DNA from: Muribaculaceae bacterium
Lineage (GTDB): Bacteria > Bacteroidota > Bacteroidia > Bacteroidales > Muribaculaceae
Direction: 5' to 3'
DNA length: 51,967 nt
NCBI GenBank assembly: GCA_023662835.1
Contig: JAMPII010000009.1
Coordinates: 1-51,967, forward strand
This document shows, piece by piece, positions 8,585-17,900 of this stretch. Under the pieces are notes generated by a model. That model was not told the DNA's origin. It made no database searches and saw nothing but the letters and a program-made list of their open reading frames with translations. A program made the translations under genes and the position numbers. Positions within the stretch are counted from its first letter, which is position 1. The number at the start of each line of letters is the position of its first letter.

Positions 8585-9679
8585 TCACTTTTTCTCCATT
8601 CCTCTGATTAGCATATCCGTTGTCACGCCGCTTTTAACCTCAATGTTCATGCCGTCGGAAATACCTGTAACTATTGCCACTCGCTTGAAATTCTGCTTGG
8701 GAAGCGAATCTGTCATCACATAGATGTACGACGAATCAGAGCCCCACTCTATCACACCTTCAGGCAAAATCATTACCGAATCGGCTTTTTCAAGAACTAT
8801 GTTGGCATTCGCACTGTATCCGGCCCGCAGGTTCACAGAATCAGGAACCGTTATTGCTGCCTTCAATTCAAATGTGTTTGCTCCGTTATCCTCTGTACTC
8901 TTTGGTGCGATATATTCAACGACAGCCGATGGTGTAACTCCAGGCAATGCACCGATTGTAATTATGGTTGGCATACCTGTTTTTAGCAAGCCTACCTCTG
9001 TTTCGTCAACTTTACCTTTGAAAATCAGGTTGCTCATATCTGCAATCTTAGCTACAGTTGTTCCGTCGTTCATAGTATTTGCCTGTATAACCGACGAACC
9101 CACTTTAACTGGAACTTCAAGAATTATACCGTCGATTGTTGCCCTCACCAAAGTGTTACTCTCCTGCGCGTTTATACTCGACACGCCTTCACGTACAATC
9201 AATAGAGCATCTTCTGCCGACGACAATTCCCGTTCAGCTTTCTTGAATTCAGTTTCTGACTTCTCATACTCTTCGCGGCTTATAAATTTCTTTTCATAAA
9301 GAATTTTATTTCTGCCAAAATCCTGACGTGCCTGTTGTAGAGATATACGGGCAACGTCAACGCGATTCTGGGCCGATGAAAGCTGTGATGCTTCAGGAAT
9401 TACTTTAATTTTTGCAATTATGTCGCCCGAGTGTACGATGTCGCCCGGATCAACGTTTATCTCCGAAATAATTCCTGATATCTGCGGTTTGATCTCGATT
9501 TCATCACGAGGCTCAATCTTACCTGTCAAAACTGAAGAACGCTGTATGTTGCCTATCGACGGGCTCACAAGATTGTACACAGTATCAGCCTTTTGGGAAT
9601 TAATGTAAAGATACACAAATGTGCCTACAAATAGCAACGCAACTATAATCCACAATGCTATACGAAAAAACTTTTTCAT
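8585..9679 (-). CDS. periplasmic adaptor subunit (HlyD/MacA-like)
   Basis: A 364-residue membrane-fusion protein. One N-terminal transmembrane helix (about residues 7-27) anchors it in the inner membrane. A biotinyl-lipoyl-like half follows (PRDEIEIKPQISGIISEINV, then GDIVHSGDIIAKI), a coiled-coil hairpin at about 95-160 (with KKFISREEYEKSETEFKKAE), the second lipoyl half, and beta-barrel and membrane-proximal domains. It bridges the ABC permeases and the TolC-like channel encoded next to it. It starts 26 bases after the second permease gene. Architecture matches MacA rather than RND adaptors, in line with the neighbouring ABC genes. Confidence 0.92.
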   Translation of the reverse strand: MKKFFRIALWIIVALLFVGTFVYLYINSQKADTVYNLVSPSIGNIQRSSVLTGKIEPRDEIEIKPQISGIISEINVDPGDIVHSGDIIAKIKVIPEASQLSSAQNRVDVARISLQQARQDFGRNKILYEKKFISREEYEKSETEFKKAERELSSAEDALLIVREGVSSINAQESNTLVRATIDGIILEVPVKVGSSVIQANTMNDGTTVAKIADMSNLIFKGKVDETEVGLLKTGMPTIITIGALPGVTPSAVVEYIAPKSTEDNGANTFELKAAITVPDSVNLRAGYSANANIVLEKADSVMILPEGVIEWGSDSSYIYVMTDSLPKQNFKRVAIVTGISDGMNIEVKSGVTTDMLIRGMEKK

Positions 9680-9705
9680 TATTATAATGTATTTGTTATT
9701 CTTAA

Positions 9706-10950
9706 TTATTTGTCGTTCAATGCCTCAATTGGCTTAATATTCATCGCTTTTACGGAAGGTATAAGCCCTGCTAATGTGCCCAACACTAGGAATGTTATTA
9801 AAATTATAATTGCATGTGCAAATTCAAGTTGAAAACTGAATATTTCTCCATCCTTTGCTGTCATAGTAGCAGCTACCCATAGCACAGCTACTGCAAAAGT
9901 TATTCCTGCAATTCCAGATACAGATGTAAGTACAACACCCTCCGATAGTATTTGTACAATTATATCGCGGGGTTTTGCTCCGATTGCACGTCTAACCCCA
10001 ATCTCTTGTGTACGCTCCTTAACGATAATCCACATAATATTACCGATGCCTATAATACCGGCCAGCAACGAACCTAAGCCGACAAACAGCGCTAATACGT
10101 TTACTCCTGTGAATAGGTTGTCGACAGTGGCGAATTGTTCTGATATGTCGATAAAACCGTAAGCGCTCTCATCGTCGGGATGCAACTGATGGCGTTGCGA
10201 CATAATATTGAATATACGTTTCTTTACGTCGGAAGGGGTGTAACCATCCTTCATTTTCAAGATGAATTGCTCAATTGTATTACCCAGATTGTAAGCTCTG
10301 CGCATTGTTGTAAGCGGTATAGTAATGGCTTCGTCAACATCAACATTCAATGAAACTTCCGACTGACGAGCCGTCACGCCAACAACCTTATAGTACACAT
10401 TGTTCACCTCAACAAACTTGCCCAATGGCGAATCTGTACCAAATAATTCTGCGGCAGCACGCTTGCCTATAAGGCATACTTTTTTGTCGCCAATTTCGTC
10501 TGATTCATTAATAAACCTACCTTCAACTATTTCTGGTGCGAATACATCCAAATAGCGGCTGTCAACACCTTGAATATAGTTTGAATAGGTTTTCGTTCCA
10601 TATTTCATCGTAGCTTGTCGCGACGATAAGGGCGATATTACTTCGATTTGCGGAAGCGTTTTTCTCATCACCTCTATATCGTCGACCGTAAATTCCCAAC
10701 GTCGGCCACGCTCATAACCGCCGTATGCCATCGTTGTTCTGTTTGGCCACACCGCGGCACTGTTTGTCGCGAATCCTTTAAAGTTGCTTTTCAATAAATC
10801 CTGAAGGCCTTGAGCCCCACCCCAAAGCATCGCTAACATTGCTGTGCCCCAGAATATACCGAACGCTGTTAAAAATGTTCTTGTTTTGTTGCGCGACAAT
10901 GTGGCTGTTATTTCGCGCCAATTATCGATGTCAAAAAATTGATACTTCAT
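9706..10950 (-). CDS. MacB-like ABC transporter permease 2
   Basis: A 414-residue permease from the ATG at 10950, one base after the stop codon of permease 1, which argues for that start over a longer upstream one. It has an N-terminal helix, a large periplasmic MacB core domain (about 50-275), and a C-terminal FtsX domain with three helices. The cytoplasmic motif between helices, TQEIGVRRAIGAKPRDI, is diagnostic. It pairs with permease 1 and the ATPase; the two half-permeases probably form a heterodimer. The system resembles macrolide or lipoprotein mechanotransmission exporters; the cargo is not evident. Confidence 0.92.
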   Translation of the reverse strand: MKYQFFDIDNWREITATLSRNKTRTFLTAFGIFWGTAMLAMLWGGAQGLQDLLKSNFKGFATNSAAVWPNRTTMAYGGYERGRRWEFTVDDIEVMRKTLPQIEVISPLSSRQATMKYGTKTYSNYIQGVDSRYLDVFAPEIVEGRFINESDEIGDKKVCLIGKRAAAELFGTDSPLGKFVEVNNVYYKVVGVTARQSEVSLNVDVDEAITIPLTTMRRAYNLGNTIEQFILKMKDGYTPSDVKKRIFNIMSQRHQLHPDDESAYGFIDISEQFATVDNLFTGVNVLALFVGLGSLLAGIIGIGNIMWIIVKERTQEIGVRRAIGAKPRDIIVQILSEGVVLTSVSGIAGITFAVAVLWVAATMTAKDGEIFSFQLEFAHAIIILITFLVLGTLAGLIPSVKAMNIKPIEALNDK

Positions 10951-10951
10951 A

Positions 10952-12169
10952 TTATTCAGTGCGTAAGGCTTCAACAGGTTTAATTTTTAGTGCACGCAAT
11001 GCAGGGAAAATTCCAGCCATGGCCCCTGAAACTATCAATACGGCTGTCACTTTGAAGGCTAGCGACATATCAACTTTGAGACCACTGATAAACTCGACAT
11101 CGCCAAAATAGTAGTTCAACAATTCAGTGCCTCCAACTCCAAGTATGATTCCAACGTAGCCAAAAACTGTTGTCAACACAATACTTTCAAGCACTACTTG
11201 TGTAAGAATCTGTCGTGGCTTGGCTCCTATTGCACGTCGGACACCAATTTCATGGGTACGTTCTCTTACGGAAACGAACATGATATTACTCACGCCAACA
11301 ACTCCGGTTATAAGAGTTAGCAATCCGATGATCCACAATGTCATATTCAGTATTCCCATTGCCTGACCTGCCTCCAGCACATTTTTAAATTTATTCCATA
11401 TCCACAATGCGCTTTCATCATCGGGATCGAAGCGTAACGACTTGCTCAATTCGCCGCGTATCTCTTTCTCAAGATTCTCTCCATCCTGTATTGTTGACAC
11501 ATTTTTAATGTTAACCCTGACAGGACTTATTCTATCGTTGAACCCAGATATAGCTTTTGCCGTTGTATAGGGGATATAAATATCGTTCTTCCAATCGTGT
11601 TCATATAGTCCGATAACTGTAAAGGCCAAATCGTTAAGTTTAACCGTTTTCCCCACCACCCCTTCGGATGTGTTGAAGAGCAGTTTGCTGGTTGTGCCGT
11701 CGAGAACTATAACCTTCCGCTGTTCATCCAAATCCTTCTCGTTTATGAACCTGCCATACTTCATTGTAAGCACATTTTGATTCTGTGCTTCAGGAAACAC
11801 TCCGCAATAGCTTTTGGAAGTTGTTTCATTAATCGAGCTTAGCATGCCGCTACCGCGCAATTCACCTGAAACCTTCTCCACATTTTCAGGCAAAGCCCGT
11901 TCAAGCTCCTTTATATTACTTTCACGAAGTTCGATTCTTCGTCCCGAAGGCATTCCGTGATACGGTTTAAACGCATACCCTCCCCATAGCTGGATTACAT
12001 TTGGCGATTTGGCCATATCGGAGCTTGAGAATGAGTTGATAACACCCTGTGCCAGCGACACTAAAATTATCAGCATGAAAATGCCCCATGCGACAGCCAA
12101 ACCGGTTAATGCCGTACGAAGTTTACTCGTACACATTGTTTGCCATATCTCTTTAAAAATATCAATCAT
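10952..12169 (-). CDS. MacB-like ABC transporter permease 1
   Basis: A 405-residue permease with the same layout as its downstream neighbour: an N-terminal helix at about 18-40, a periplasmic MacB core domain, and an FtsX domain with the coupling motif THEIGVRRAIGAKPRQI. Its similarity to permease 2 in the C-terminal third points to an old gene duplication. It starts 8 bases after the ATPase gene and ends one base before permease 2, so the three are tightly coupled. It is predicted to act as half of a heterodimeric inner-membrane mechanotransmission module. Confidence 0.92.
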   Translation of the reverse strand: MIDIFKEIWQTMCTSKLRTALTGLAVAWGIFMLIILVSLAQGVINSFSSSDMAKSPNVIQLWGGYAFKPYHGMPSGRRIELRESNIKELERALPENVEKVSGELRGSGMLSSINETTSKSYCGVFPEAQNQNVLTMKYGRFINEKDLDEQRKVIVLDGTTSKLLFNTSEGVVGKTVKLNDLAFTVIGLYEHDWKNDIYIPYTTAKAISGFNDRISPVRVNIKNVSTIQDGENLEKEIRGELSKSLRFDPDDESALWIWNKFKNVLEAGQAMGILNMTLWIIGLLTLITGVVGVSNIMFVSVRERTHEIGVRRAIGAKPRQILTQVVLESIVLTTVFGYVGIILGVGGTELLNYYFGDVEFISGLKVDMSLAFKVTAVLIVSGAMAGIFPALRALKIKPVEALRTE

Positions 12170-12177
12170 GGCCTGAG

Positions 12178-12834
12178 CTACATTATGATTCCGTCCGATA
12201 TTCGGATTATACGGTTAGTTTGTGCGCCTACATTAGGGTCGTGCGTAACAATAACTATAGTTCGTCCATCGTCGTTAAGCTGACGGAAAATTCTCATCAT
12301 TTCAACCGATGTCTTACTGTCGAGAGCCCCGGTAGGCTCATCGGCCAGAAGTATTGCGGGGTTTGTTATCAAACTACGTGCAATAGCCACCCTCTGTTTT
12401 TGTCCACCAGACAATTCACTCGGCAAATGATGCGACCATTCTTTCAAGCCCATTTTATCGAGCTGTTCCATCGCCAGAATATTGCGTTTCTTTCTCGACT
12501 CGCCCTGATAGAACAATGGAAGGGCTACATTTTCAAGCGCACTTTTATAACTTATGAGATTGAACGACTGAAATACGAAACCGATTAGTTTATTACGCAG
12601 TTCTGCTGCTCGATTTTCGCTCAAATTTTTTATCAATTTGCCGTCAAGGTAATAGCTACCTGTATCATATGTATCCAGAATTCCCAGAATATTCAATAAC
12701 GTTGACTTACCCGAACCGGAGGCTCCCATGATTGACACCAGCTCACCCTTTGCAATGTTTAGGTTTATGCCCTTCAAAACATGCAACGGCACTGCTCCTT
12801 CATAGGTTTTGTTGATGTCGGTTAATTTTATCAT
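12178..12834 (-). CDS. LolD/MacB-type ABC transporter ATPase
   Basis: A 218-residue stand-alone ATPase that powers the adjacent permeases. Walker A GASGSGKST spans 37-45, the Q-loop glutamine is Q89, the signature LSGGQ spans 141-145, Walker B ILLADE spans 161-166, and the switch histidine is H198. The E-P-T-G-A-L-D context after Walker B is typical of the LolD/MacB/FtsE branch. It is the first gene of the efflux operon, with a candidate promoter at 12903-12933. Separate ATPase and permeases distinguish this from E. coli MacB, where the two are fused. Confidence 0.94.
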   Translation of the reverse strand: MIKLTDINKTYEGAVPLHVLKGINLNIAKGELVSIMGASGSGKSTLLNILGILDTYDTGSYYLDGKLIKNLSENRAAELRNKLIGFVFQSFNLISYKSALENVALPLFYQGESRKKRNILAMEQLDKMGLKEWSHHLPSELSGGQKQRVAIARSLITNPAILLADEPTGALDSKTSVEMMRIFRQLNDDGRTIVIVTHDPNVGAQTNRIIRISDGIIM

Positions 12835-12902
12835 TCTTTTTATTTGTTTTGTTGGCTATTTGATGCGACAGTTAACTAAAAAGTTGCACTGCGTTCTATC
12901 AA

Positions 12903-12933
12903 CAAAAATAAATATTCTCAACCGCACAGCAAT
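12903..12933 (-). promoter_or_regulatory. candidate promoter of the efflux operon
   Basis: On the minus strand, TATTTTTG (12903-12910) matches the -7 consensus. ATTG (12930-12933), one base off TTTG, lies 19 bases upstream. The predicted leader to the ATPase start at 12834 is about 60 bases. Confidence 0.45.
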
Positions 12934-12976
12934 ATAGCGCATTTACTTTTAGCAAAATTTTATTATTTTACATAAA

Positions 12977-13028
12977 ATTACACAGAAAGCATATCTGTCA
13001 TCCCGACAAACTCCGCTTTCTGTGTAAT
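12977..13028 (-). terminator. gpmA terminator (14-bp perfect stem)
   Basis: ATTACACAGAAAGC (12977-12990) and GCTTTCTGTGTAAT (13015-13028) form a perfect 14-bp stem with a 24-base loop. On the minus strand it lies 12 bases after the gpmA stop and is followed by TTTATG and AT-rich sequence. It insulates gpmA from the efflux operon downstream. Confidence 0.65.
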
Positions 13029-13040
13029 GCTTTAGAGCCT

Positions 13041-13727
13041 TTATAGATACTGCTTGTCAAGTACATTCATCCTGTCGTCGAGCGTAAAGACCCAAGGCTT
13101 GCCTGTTGGAATTTCAAGCGAAACAACCTCATGTGGGGTAAGGTGCAACAGCATCATCGCCAATGCTCGCAACGAATTGCCATGAGCGGCAACCAGAACT
13201 GTATCATATAAGTGTAACCGCGGTTCAATAACTTCCTGCCATACACAAACGACCCTGTCAATTGTAGTTTTCAACGACTCCGTTAGCGGTAATTCATCGT
13301 CCGATAACAACGAATATTTAGGGTCGTTGCGCGGACTTCGCTCGTCATCGTCAGTCAAAGCCGGAGGCATTATATCGTAGCTCCTGCGCCATATATGAAC
13401 TTGGTCTTCGCCATATGTTTTTGCTGTTTCTGCCTTATTCAGCCCCTGTAGCGCTCCATAATGGCGTTCGTTTAAATGCCAATCCTTTATCACAGGTACC
13501 CAATTCCGATCCATCGCATCAGCAGCAATTTCTAATGTATGTATAGCTCTTTTTAGGTACGATGTAAAGAAAAATTTAGGCTCAAGTCCCGATTTCAAAA
13601 TTGCCTTACCTGCTTCTTGAGCTTCTTTTCGTCCCAAAGGGGATAAATCAACATCGGTCCAACCTGTAAAACGATTCTCGAGATTCCACTGGCTTTGTCC
13701 GTGGCGTAACAATATAATTTTAGGCAT
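13041..13727 (-). CDS. gpmA: 2,3-bisphosphoglycerate-dependent phosphoglycerate mutase
   Basis: Interconverts 3- and 2-phosphoglycerate in glycolysis and gluconeogenesis. It has 228 residues. The phosphohistidine motif LRHGQSQWN holds the catalytic H9, followed by NRFTGWTDVDLS. LNERHYGALQGLNK near 86-99 carries the catalytic Glu and substrate arginine, and VLVAAHGNSLRAL near 180 carries the second histidine. The length and the insert after the GALQG region identify the cofactor-dependent type. It is a single-gene unit divergent from purH, and a strong hairpin lies downstream. No clear -7/-33 pair was found upstream. Confidence 0.96.
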   Translation of the reverse strand: MPKIILLRHGQSQWNLENRFTGWTDVDLSPLGRKEAQEAGKAILKSGLEPKFFFTSYLKRAIHTLEIAADAMDRNWVPVIKDWHLNERHYGALQGLNKAETAKTYGEDQVHIWRRSYDIMPPALTDDDERSPRNDPKYSLLSDDELPLTESLKTTIDRVVCVWQEVIEPRLHLYDTVLVAAHGNSLRALAMMLLHLTPHEVVSLEIPTGKPWVFTLDDRMNVLDKQYL

Positions 13728-13788
13728 GATAATATGTTTTTAGTTCATCCAAATAACAATTAGCACTCCGTTTCGGTTTATCTATCGG

Positions 13789-13812
13789 CTAGCTGTAAAA
13801 CTAGCAGTAAAA
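13789..13812. repeat. two 12-bp tandem repeats
   Basis: CTAGCTGTAAAA at 13789-13800 is followed directly by CTAGCAGTAAAA at 13801-13812, with one mismatch. It lies in the divergent gpmA-purH spacer, about 60 bases upstream of the purH -7 element. It could be a paired regulator site or chance. Confidence 0.5.
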
Positions 13813-13870
13813 CTCCTGCGGAAATCACTTAAATTTTTTTTGATGTTGCTGTTGTTTAATAGATTTTGAG

Positions 13871-13878
13871 TAACTTTG
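13871..13878 (+). promoter_or_regulatory. -7 promoter element (purH and rod operon)
   Basis: TAACTTTG matches TAnnTTTG and lies 27 bases before the purH ATG at 13906. The -33 position holds a partial match (GTTG). This is the only good promoter motif seen ahead of purH and the mre genes. Confidence 0.55.
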
Positions 13879-13905
13879 TGCTTCAATTGGAAATTTTTAA
13901 ATTAT

Positions 13906-15435
13906 ATGACAAACTTGAAGCCAATTAAAACTGCTTTAGTGTCAGTTTTTCATAAAGATGGGCTGGATGAGATTCTGGCTTTTCTGAATAAGAATGGAGT
14001 TAAATTCCTGTCGACCGGTGGCACTCAAAAATTCATTGAAAGCTTGGGGTACGATTGTGATTTGGTTGAAGATTTAACCGGTTATCCATCAATTCTCGGT
14101 GGCCGTGTCAAGACCCTTCATCCAAAAGTTTTCGGTGGCATTCTGAATCGCCGCGACAATGAAGGCGATCGCGAACAGATTGCAAAATATGAAATTCCTG
14201 AAATTGATCTTGTGATTGTCGATCTCTATCCATTTGCCCAGACAGTTGCTTCAGGTGCATCACAGGCCGATATTATCGAAAAAATCGACATAGGCGGGAT
14301 ATCGTTGATACGTGCAGCAGCCAAAAATTTCAACGATGTGGCAATCGTTGCATCGAAACATCAGTATAAGCCGCTTATGGATATGCTTTCTGAAAACGGA
14401 AAAGCGGAGACATCGCTTGAACAACGTTTTTGGCTTGCTAAGGAGGCATTCGCCGAAAGTTCTTCGTACGACAGTGCCATATTCAATTATTTCGACCAAA
14501 CCGACGGTCCTTCAGCTTTGCGTGTAGCAATCGACGGAGCAAAAGTGATGCGATATGGTGAAAACCCTCATCAGAAAGGTTTCTTCTTTGGCGATTTCAA
14601 CAAGATGTTCGCTCAATTGCATGGCAAGGAAATTTCCTATAACAATCTGCTGGACATAGATGCAGCCGTTTCGCTCATCAGCGAATTTGATGAGTTGACT
14701 TTTGCCGTATTGAAACATAACAATGCCTGTGGACTTGCTTCCCGTCCGACTGTAGCCGAAGCTTGGCGCGACGCGTTGGCCGGCGACCCTGTGTCGGCTT
14801 TTGGTGGAGTTCTTGTTACAAACGCTGAGGTAGATGCTGCTGCGGCCGAAGAAATCAATAAAATATTCTTCGAAGTTATAATAGCACCGTCGTATACTGA
14901 TGACGCTTTGGCAATACTGAAACAGAAAAAGAACCGTATAATTCTGGTTCAGAAAGAGAAACTGACATCAAAAATTCAGTTCCGTTCATGCCTTAATGGA
15001 GCGCTTGTTCAGGAGCGTGACCTTAAAATTGAAACACCTGCCGAAGTTAAGCAAGCAACAAATCGCCAGCTAACTCCAGAGCAGATCGACGACCTGTTGT
15101 TTGCCAACAAAATTGTTAAAAATTCAAAGAGTAACGCAATTGTGTTGGCCAAAGGTAAGCAGTTGTATGCAAGTGGAGTGGGTCAGACGTCACGTGTCGA
15201 TGCTCTCAAACAGGCAATTGCGAAAGCTCAATCTTTCGGATTCGATCTGAAAGGCGCGGTTATGGCTTCCGACGCATTTTTCCCATTCGCAGACTGTGTT
15301 GAAATAGCCTTCAATGCCGGTATAGATGCAGTTATCCAACCTGGCGGTTCGATAAGAGATGCTGAAACTACCGACTTTTGCAATGCAAACAACATTGCGA
15401 TGGGTATAACAGGAATCCGTCATTTCAAACATTAG
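13906..15435 (+). CDS. purH: bifunctional AICAR transformylase / IMP cyclohydrolase
   Basis: Catalyses the last two steps of IMP synthesis: formylation of AICAR by 10-formyl-THF, then cyclisation. Counted from the ATG at 13906 it has 509 residues, the family length; the frame runs upstream to a TTG at 13876 that lies within the promoter. The N-terminal MGS-like cyclohydrolase domain (about 1-200) contains STGGTQKFI and the GRVKTLHPKVFGG motif. The transformylase half carries the catalytic K270-H271 in the K-H-N-N-A-C-G context and ends in QPGGSIRDAE. mreB follows after 32 bases, so purH appears to lead the rod-shape operon. Confidence 0.97.
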   Translation: MTNLKPIKTALVSVFHKDGLDEILAFLNKNGVKFLSTGGTQKFIESLGYDCDLVEDLTGYPSILGGRVKTLHPKVFGGILNRRDNEGDREQIAKYEIPEIDLVIVDLYPFAQTVASGASQADIIEKIDIGGISLIRAAAKNFNDVAIVASKHQYKPLMDMLSENGKAETSLEQRFWLAKEAFAESSSYDSAIFNYFDQTDGPSALRVAIDGAKVMRYGENPHQKGFFFGDFNKMFAQLHGKEISYNNLLDIDAAVSLISEFDELTFAVLKHNNACGLASRPTVAEAWRDALAGDPVSAFGGVLVTNAEVDAAAAEEINKIFFEVIIAPSYTDDALAILKQKKNRIILVQKEKLTSKIQFRSCLNGALVQERDLKIETPAEVKQATNRQLTPEQIDDLLFANKIVKNSKSNAIVLAKGKQLYASGVGQTSRVDALKQAIAKAQSFGFDLKGAVMASDAFFPFADCVEIAFNAGIDAVIQPGGSIRDAETTDFCNANNIAMGITGIRHFKH

Positions 15436-15467
15436 TCATTTAGCAACCTCTAAAATATTCACTTTAA

Positions 15468-16487
15468 ATGGGACTGTTCTCATTCACAAAAGAAATAGCG
15501 ATTGACCTTGGTACGGCCAATACTATCATAATCCACAATGACAAGATAGTTATTGACGAACCGTCGATTGTAGCTCTCGACACCAAGACAGGCAAGCTTA
15601 TAGCAGTTGGTACAGAAGCCCAGCGTATGCAGGGACGTGAGCCGGAAGGTATCCGTACGATACGCCCGCTTCGTAAAGGAGTGATTGCCGATTTCAATGC
15701 AGCCGAACTGATGATTCGCGGCCTGGTGAAAAAAGTTAGCACAAAGAGTAGCTGGTTCTCTCCTTCGTTGCGCATGGTTGTAGGCATCCCTTCTGGTTCG
15801 TCCGACGTTGAGATACGAGCTGTCCGCGATTCGTCGGAACATGCCGACGGACGCGACGTTTACATGATTTATGAACCTATGGCTGCCGCTTTAGGTATCG
15901 GTTTGGATGTGCAAGCTCCTGAAGGAAACATGATTGTCGACATAGGCGGTGGATCGTCGGAAATCGCAGTCATATCTTTGGGCGGAATCGTAAGCAACAA
16001 ATCGATCCAGATTGCCGGCGATGACTTGACCGACGACATTCAGGAACACATGCGTCGTGCCCATAATATCAAGGTTGGCGAACGTACAGCTGAACTTATC
16101 AAGATGAAAGTTGGTAGCGCGTTGACCGAGCTTGAAGATCCACCAGAGGATTTTATTGTTCACGGGCCTAACCAAATGACGGCTTTGCCAATGGAAGTTG
16201 CCGTTACCTATCAGGAAATTTCGCATTGTATCGAAAAATCAATTTCAAAAATCGAGGCTGCTGTGCTAAGTGCGCTTGAGCAAACTCCTCCCGAATTGTA
16301 CGCCGACATTGTACGAAATGGTATCTGGCTTGCTGGCGGAGGAGCACTCCTACGCGGACTCGACAAGCGTTTATACGACAAAATAGGGATTCAGTTCCAT
16401 ATAGCAGAAGATCCATTGCTGGCTGTAGCACGCGGTACAGGCGTGGCACTGAAAAATATTAGCAAATTTAAATTCCTGATAAGATAA
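15468..16487 (+). CDS. mreB: rod shape-determining protein MreB
   Basis: Bacterial actin homologue that polymerises on the inner membrane and directs the elongasome, placing lateral-wall synthesis. It has 339 residues, the normal length. Phosphate 1 motif DLGTANT is at 13-19, phosphate 2 DIGGGSSE begins at D158, and the adenosine motif AGGGA is at 289-293. It is first of the contiguous mreB-mreC-mreD-mrdA-rodA block and starts 32 bases after purH. No separate promoter motif is visible in that gap, so co-transcription with purH is likely. Confidence 0.98.
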   Translation: MGLFSFTKEIAIDLGTANTIIIHNDKIVIDEPSIVALDTKTGKLIAVGTEAQRMQGREPEGIRTIRPLRKGVIADFNAAELMIRGLVKKVSTKSSWFSPSLRMVVGIPSGSSDVEIRAVRDSSEHADGRDVYMIYEPMAAALGIGLDVQAPEGNMIVDIGGGSSEIAVISLGGIVSNKSIQIAGDDLTDDIQEHMRRAHNIKVGERTAELIKMKVGSALTELEDPPEDFIVHGPNQMTALPMEVAVTYQEISHCIEKSISKIEAAVLSALEQTPPELYADIVRNGIWLAGGGALLRGLDKRLYDKIGIQFHIAEDPLLAVARGTGVALKNISKFKFLIR

Positions 16488-16520
16488 ACCAAATAAACAA
16501 ACGAACCTACAGTTGCCTCA

Positions 16521-17366
16521 ATGCAAAATCTAATCGACTTTCTGATTAAGTACAGCAAATGGCTTGTATTCATATTTTACATTGTGGTCAGCTGTATGTT
16601 GCTCTTTGACAGGAATCCATATCAGCATTACGTTTATCTCACATCAGCTAATGCTGTCAGTTCGTCGTTGTTTGGTATAAGCAACAATGTCACATCGTAT
16701 TTTCATCTTCATGAAATTAATGAGGATTTGCAATTGCGGAACGCAATGCTTGAAAATGAGGTTACGATGTTGCGTAAACAATTGCGAACTGTTGAAGAGA
16801 CAATTCTGGAAGATTCGATGCGCCGGATGCCGGCCGAGACACAATTCGATTTTCGGTTGGCTCACGTGATCAGTAACAGTGTGTCGCGAATGCACAATTA
16901 CATTACAATTGAAAAAGGCTCGCTCGACTCAATTGAACCAGAAATGGGCGTGGTTGACCAGAATGGTGTGGTTGGTATTGTAAACGTTGTCGGACCGCAT
17001 TCGTCACGCGTGATTTCATTGCTGAATCCGAAAATGCGATTGTCATGCAAGGTGAAAGGCCGATCCGATTTTGGATCTCTGGTTTGGGATTGCAAGAACC
17101 CGCATGAAGCCCTGCTGGAAGAAATGCCTCGACATGAACGATTCAAAGTTGGCGACACAATAGTGACAAGTGGCTATTCATCTGTGTTTCCCGAAGGCAT
17201 ACCTGTAGGAACAATAATGAGTCACGAAAACGCCCATAATAACAATTTTTACACGTTGCGCATAAAACTTTTTACAGATTTCACCACACTAAGTACAGTA
17301 AGGGTGCTCCGCAACAGTTTGAGTGATGAACTTAAAGCTATCAGTGCCGGCGAAGAAAACGAATAA
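16521..17366 (+). CDS. mreC: rod shape-determining protein MreC
   Basis: Elongasome scaffold with one N-terminal transmembrane helix (about residues 13-31), a periplasmic coiled coil (about 68-100, rich in L, E and R) and a C-terminal double beta-barrel domain. Diagnostic segments are GVVGIV at about 149-154, SRVISLLNP and the late VTSGYSSVFPEGIPVGTI. It links MreB and MreD to PBP2 in the periplasm. The 281-residue length is ordinary. It starts 33 bases after mreB and mreD follows after 3 bases. Confidence 0.95.
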   Translation: MQNLIDFLIKYSKWLVFIFYIVVSCMLLFDRNPYQHYVYLTSANAVSSSLFGISNNVTSYFHLHEINEDLQLRNAMLENEVTMLRKQLRTVEETILEDSMRRMPAETQFDFRLAHVISNSVSRMHNYITIEKGSLDSIEPEMGVVDQNGVVGIVNVVGPHSSRVISLLNPKMRLSCKVKGRSDFGSLVWDCKNPHEALLEEMPRHERFKVGDTIVTSGYSSVFPEGIPVGTIMSHENAHNNNFYTLRIKLFTDFTTLSTVRVLRNSLSDELKAISAGEENE

Positions 17367-17369
17367 TTT

Positions 17370-17879
17370 ATGACTAAGACTGTTTTTCAATTTATAATAT
17401 TATTTATAGTCTTGTCGTTAGCTCAAGCATTGTTGTTTAACAACATTTGCTTGTTCAACGTTGCTGTGCCTTTTGTATTCATATATTTCATTATCAGATT
17501 GCCTATCACTTTAGGGACAAATTGGGTGCTCACATTGTCGTTCCTTTTGGGTTTAAGTGTAGATATATGTGCTAACACGCAAGGAATGAACGCTCTGGCA
17601 TGTACAATTTTGGCTATGTCGCGACGCGGAATCCTTCATCTATATTTTCCTCGCGAGGATGAGTTGTCGAATCCAGAGCCTTCGGTTCGCTCGCTAGGAA
17701 TAAATGTTTATTCTCGCTATTTGTTAACGTTCGTTGTTGCTTATTGTATAGTTATTTATACAATTGAGGCTTGCTCCTTTTTTCTTCCGTTTTTGATGCT
17801 GATGAGAATAATATTCAGCTCATTGCTTACGTTTTTATTATTGTTGGGGCTAGATATCCTGCTTTCCCAGCGCGAATAA
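17370..17879 (+). CDS. mreD: rod shape-determining protein MreD
   Basis: A 169-residue integral membrane protein with five or six predicted helices and little conserved sequence, as is usual for MreD. Assignment rests on position (3 bases after mreC, 21 before the PBP2 gene), size and hydropathy, plus the family-like segment FLLGLSVDICANTQGMNALA near residues 57-76. It acts with MreC in the elongation complex. Confidence 0.92.
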   Translation: MTKTVFQFIILFIVLSLAQALLFNNICLFNVAVPFVFIYFIIRLPITLGTNWVLTLSFLLGLSVDICANTQGMNALACTILAMSRRGILHLYFPREDELSNPEPSVRSLGINVYSRYLLTFVVAYCIVIYTIEACSFFLPFLMLMRIIFSSLLTFLLLLGLDILLSQRE

Positions 17880-17900
17880 TCTGTCATTTCTCTCCAAGCA

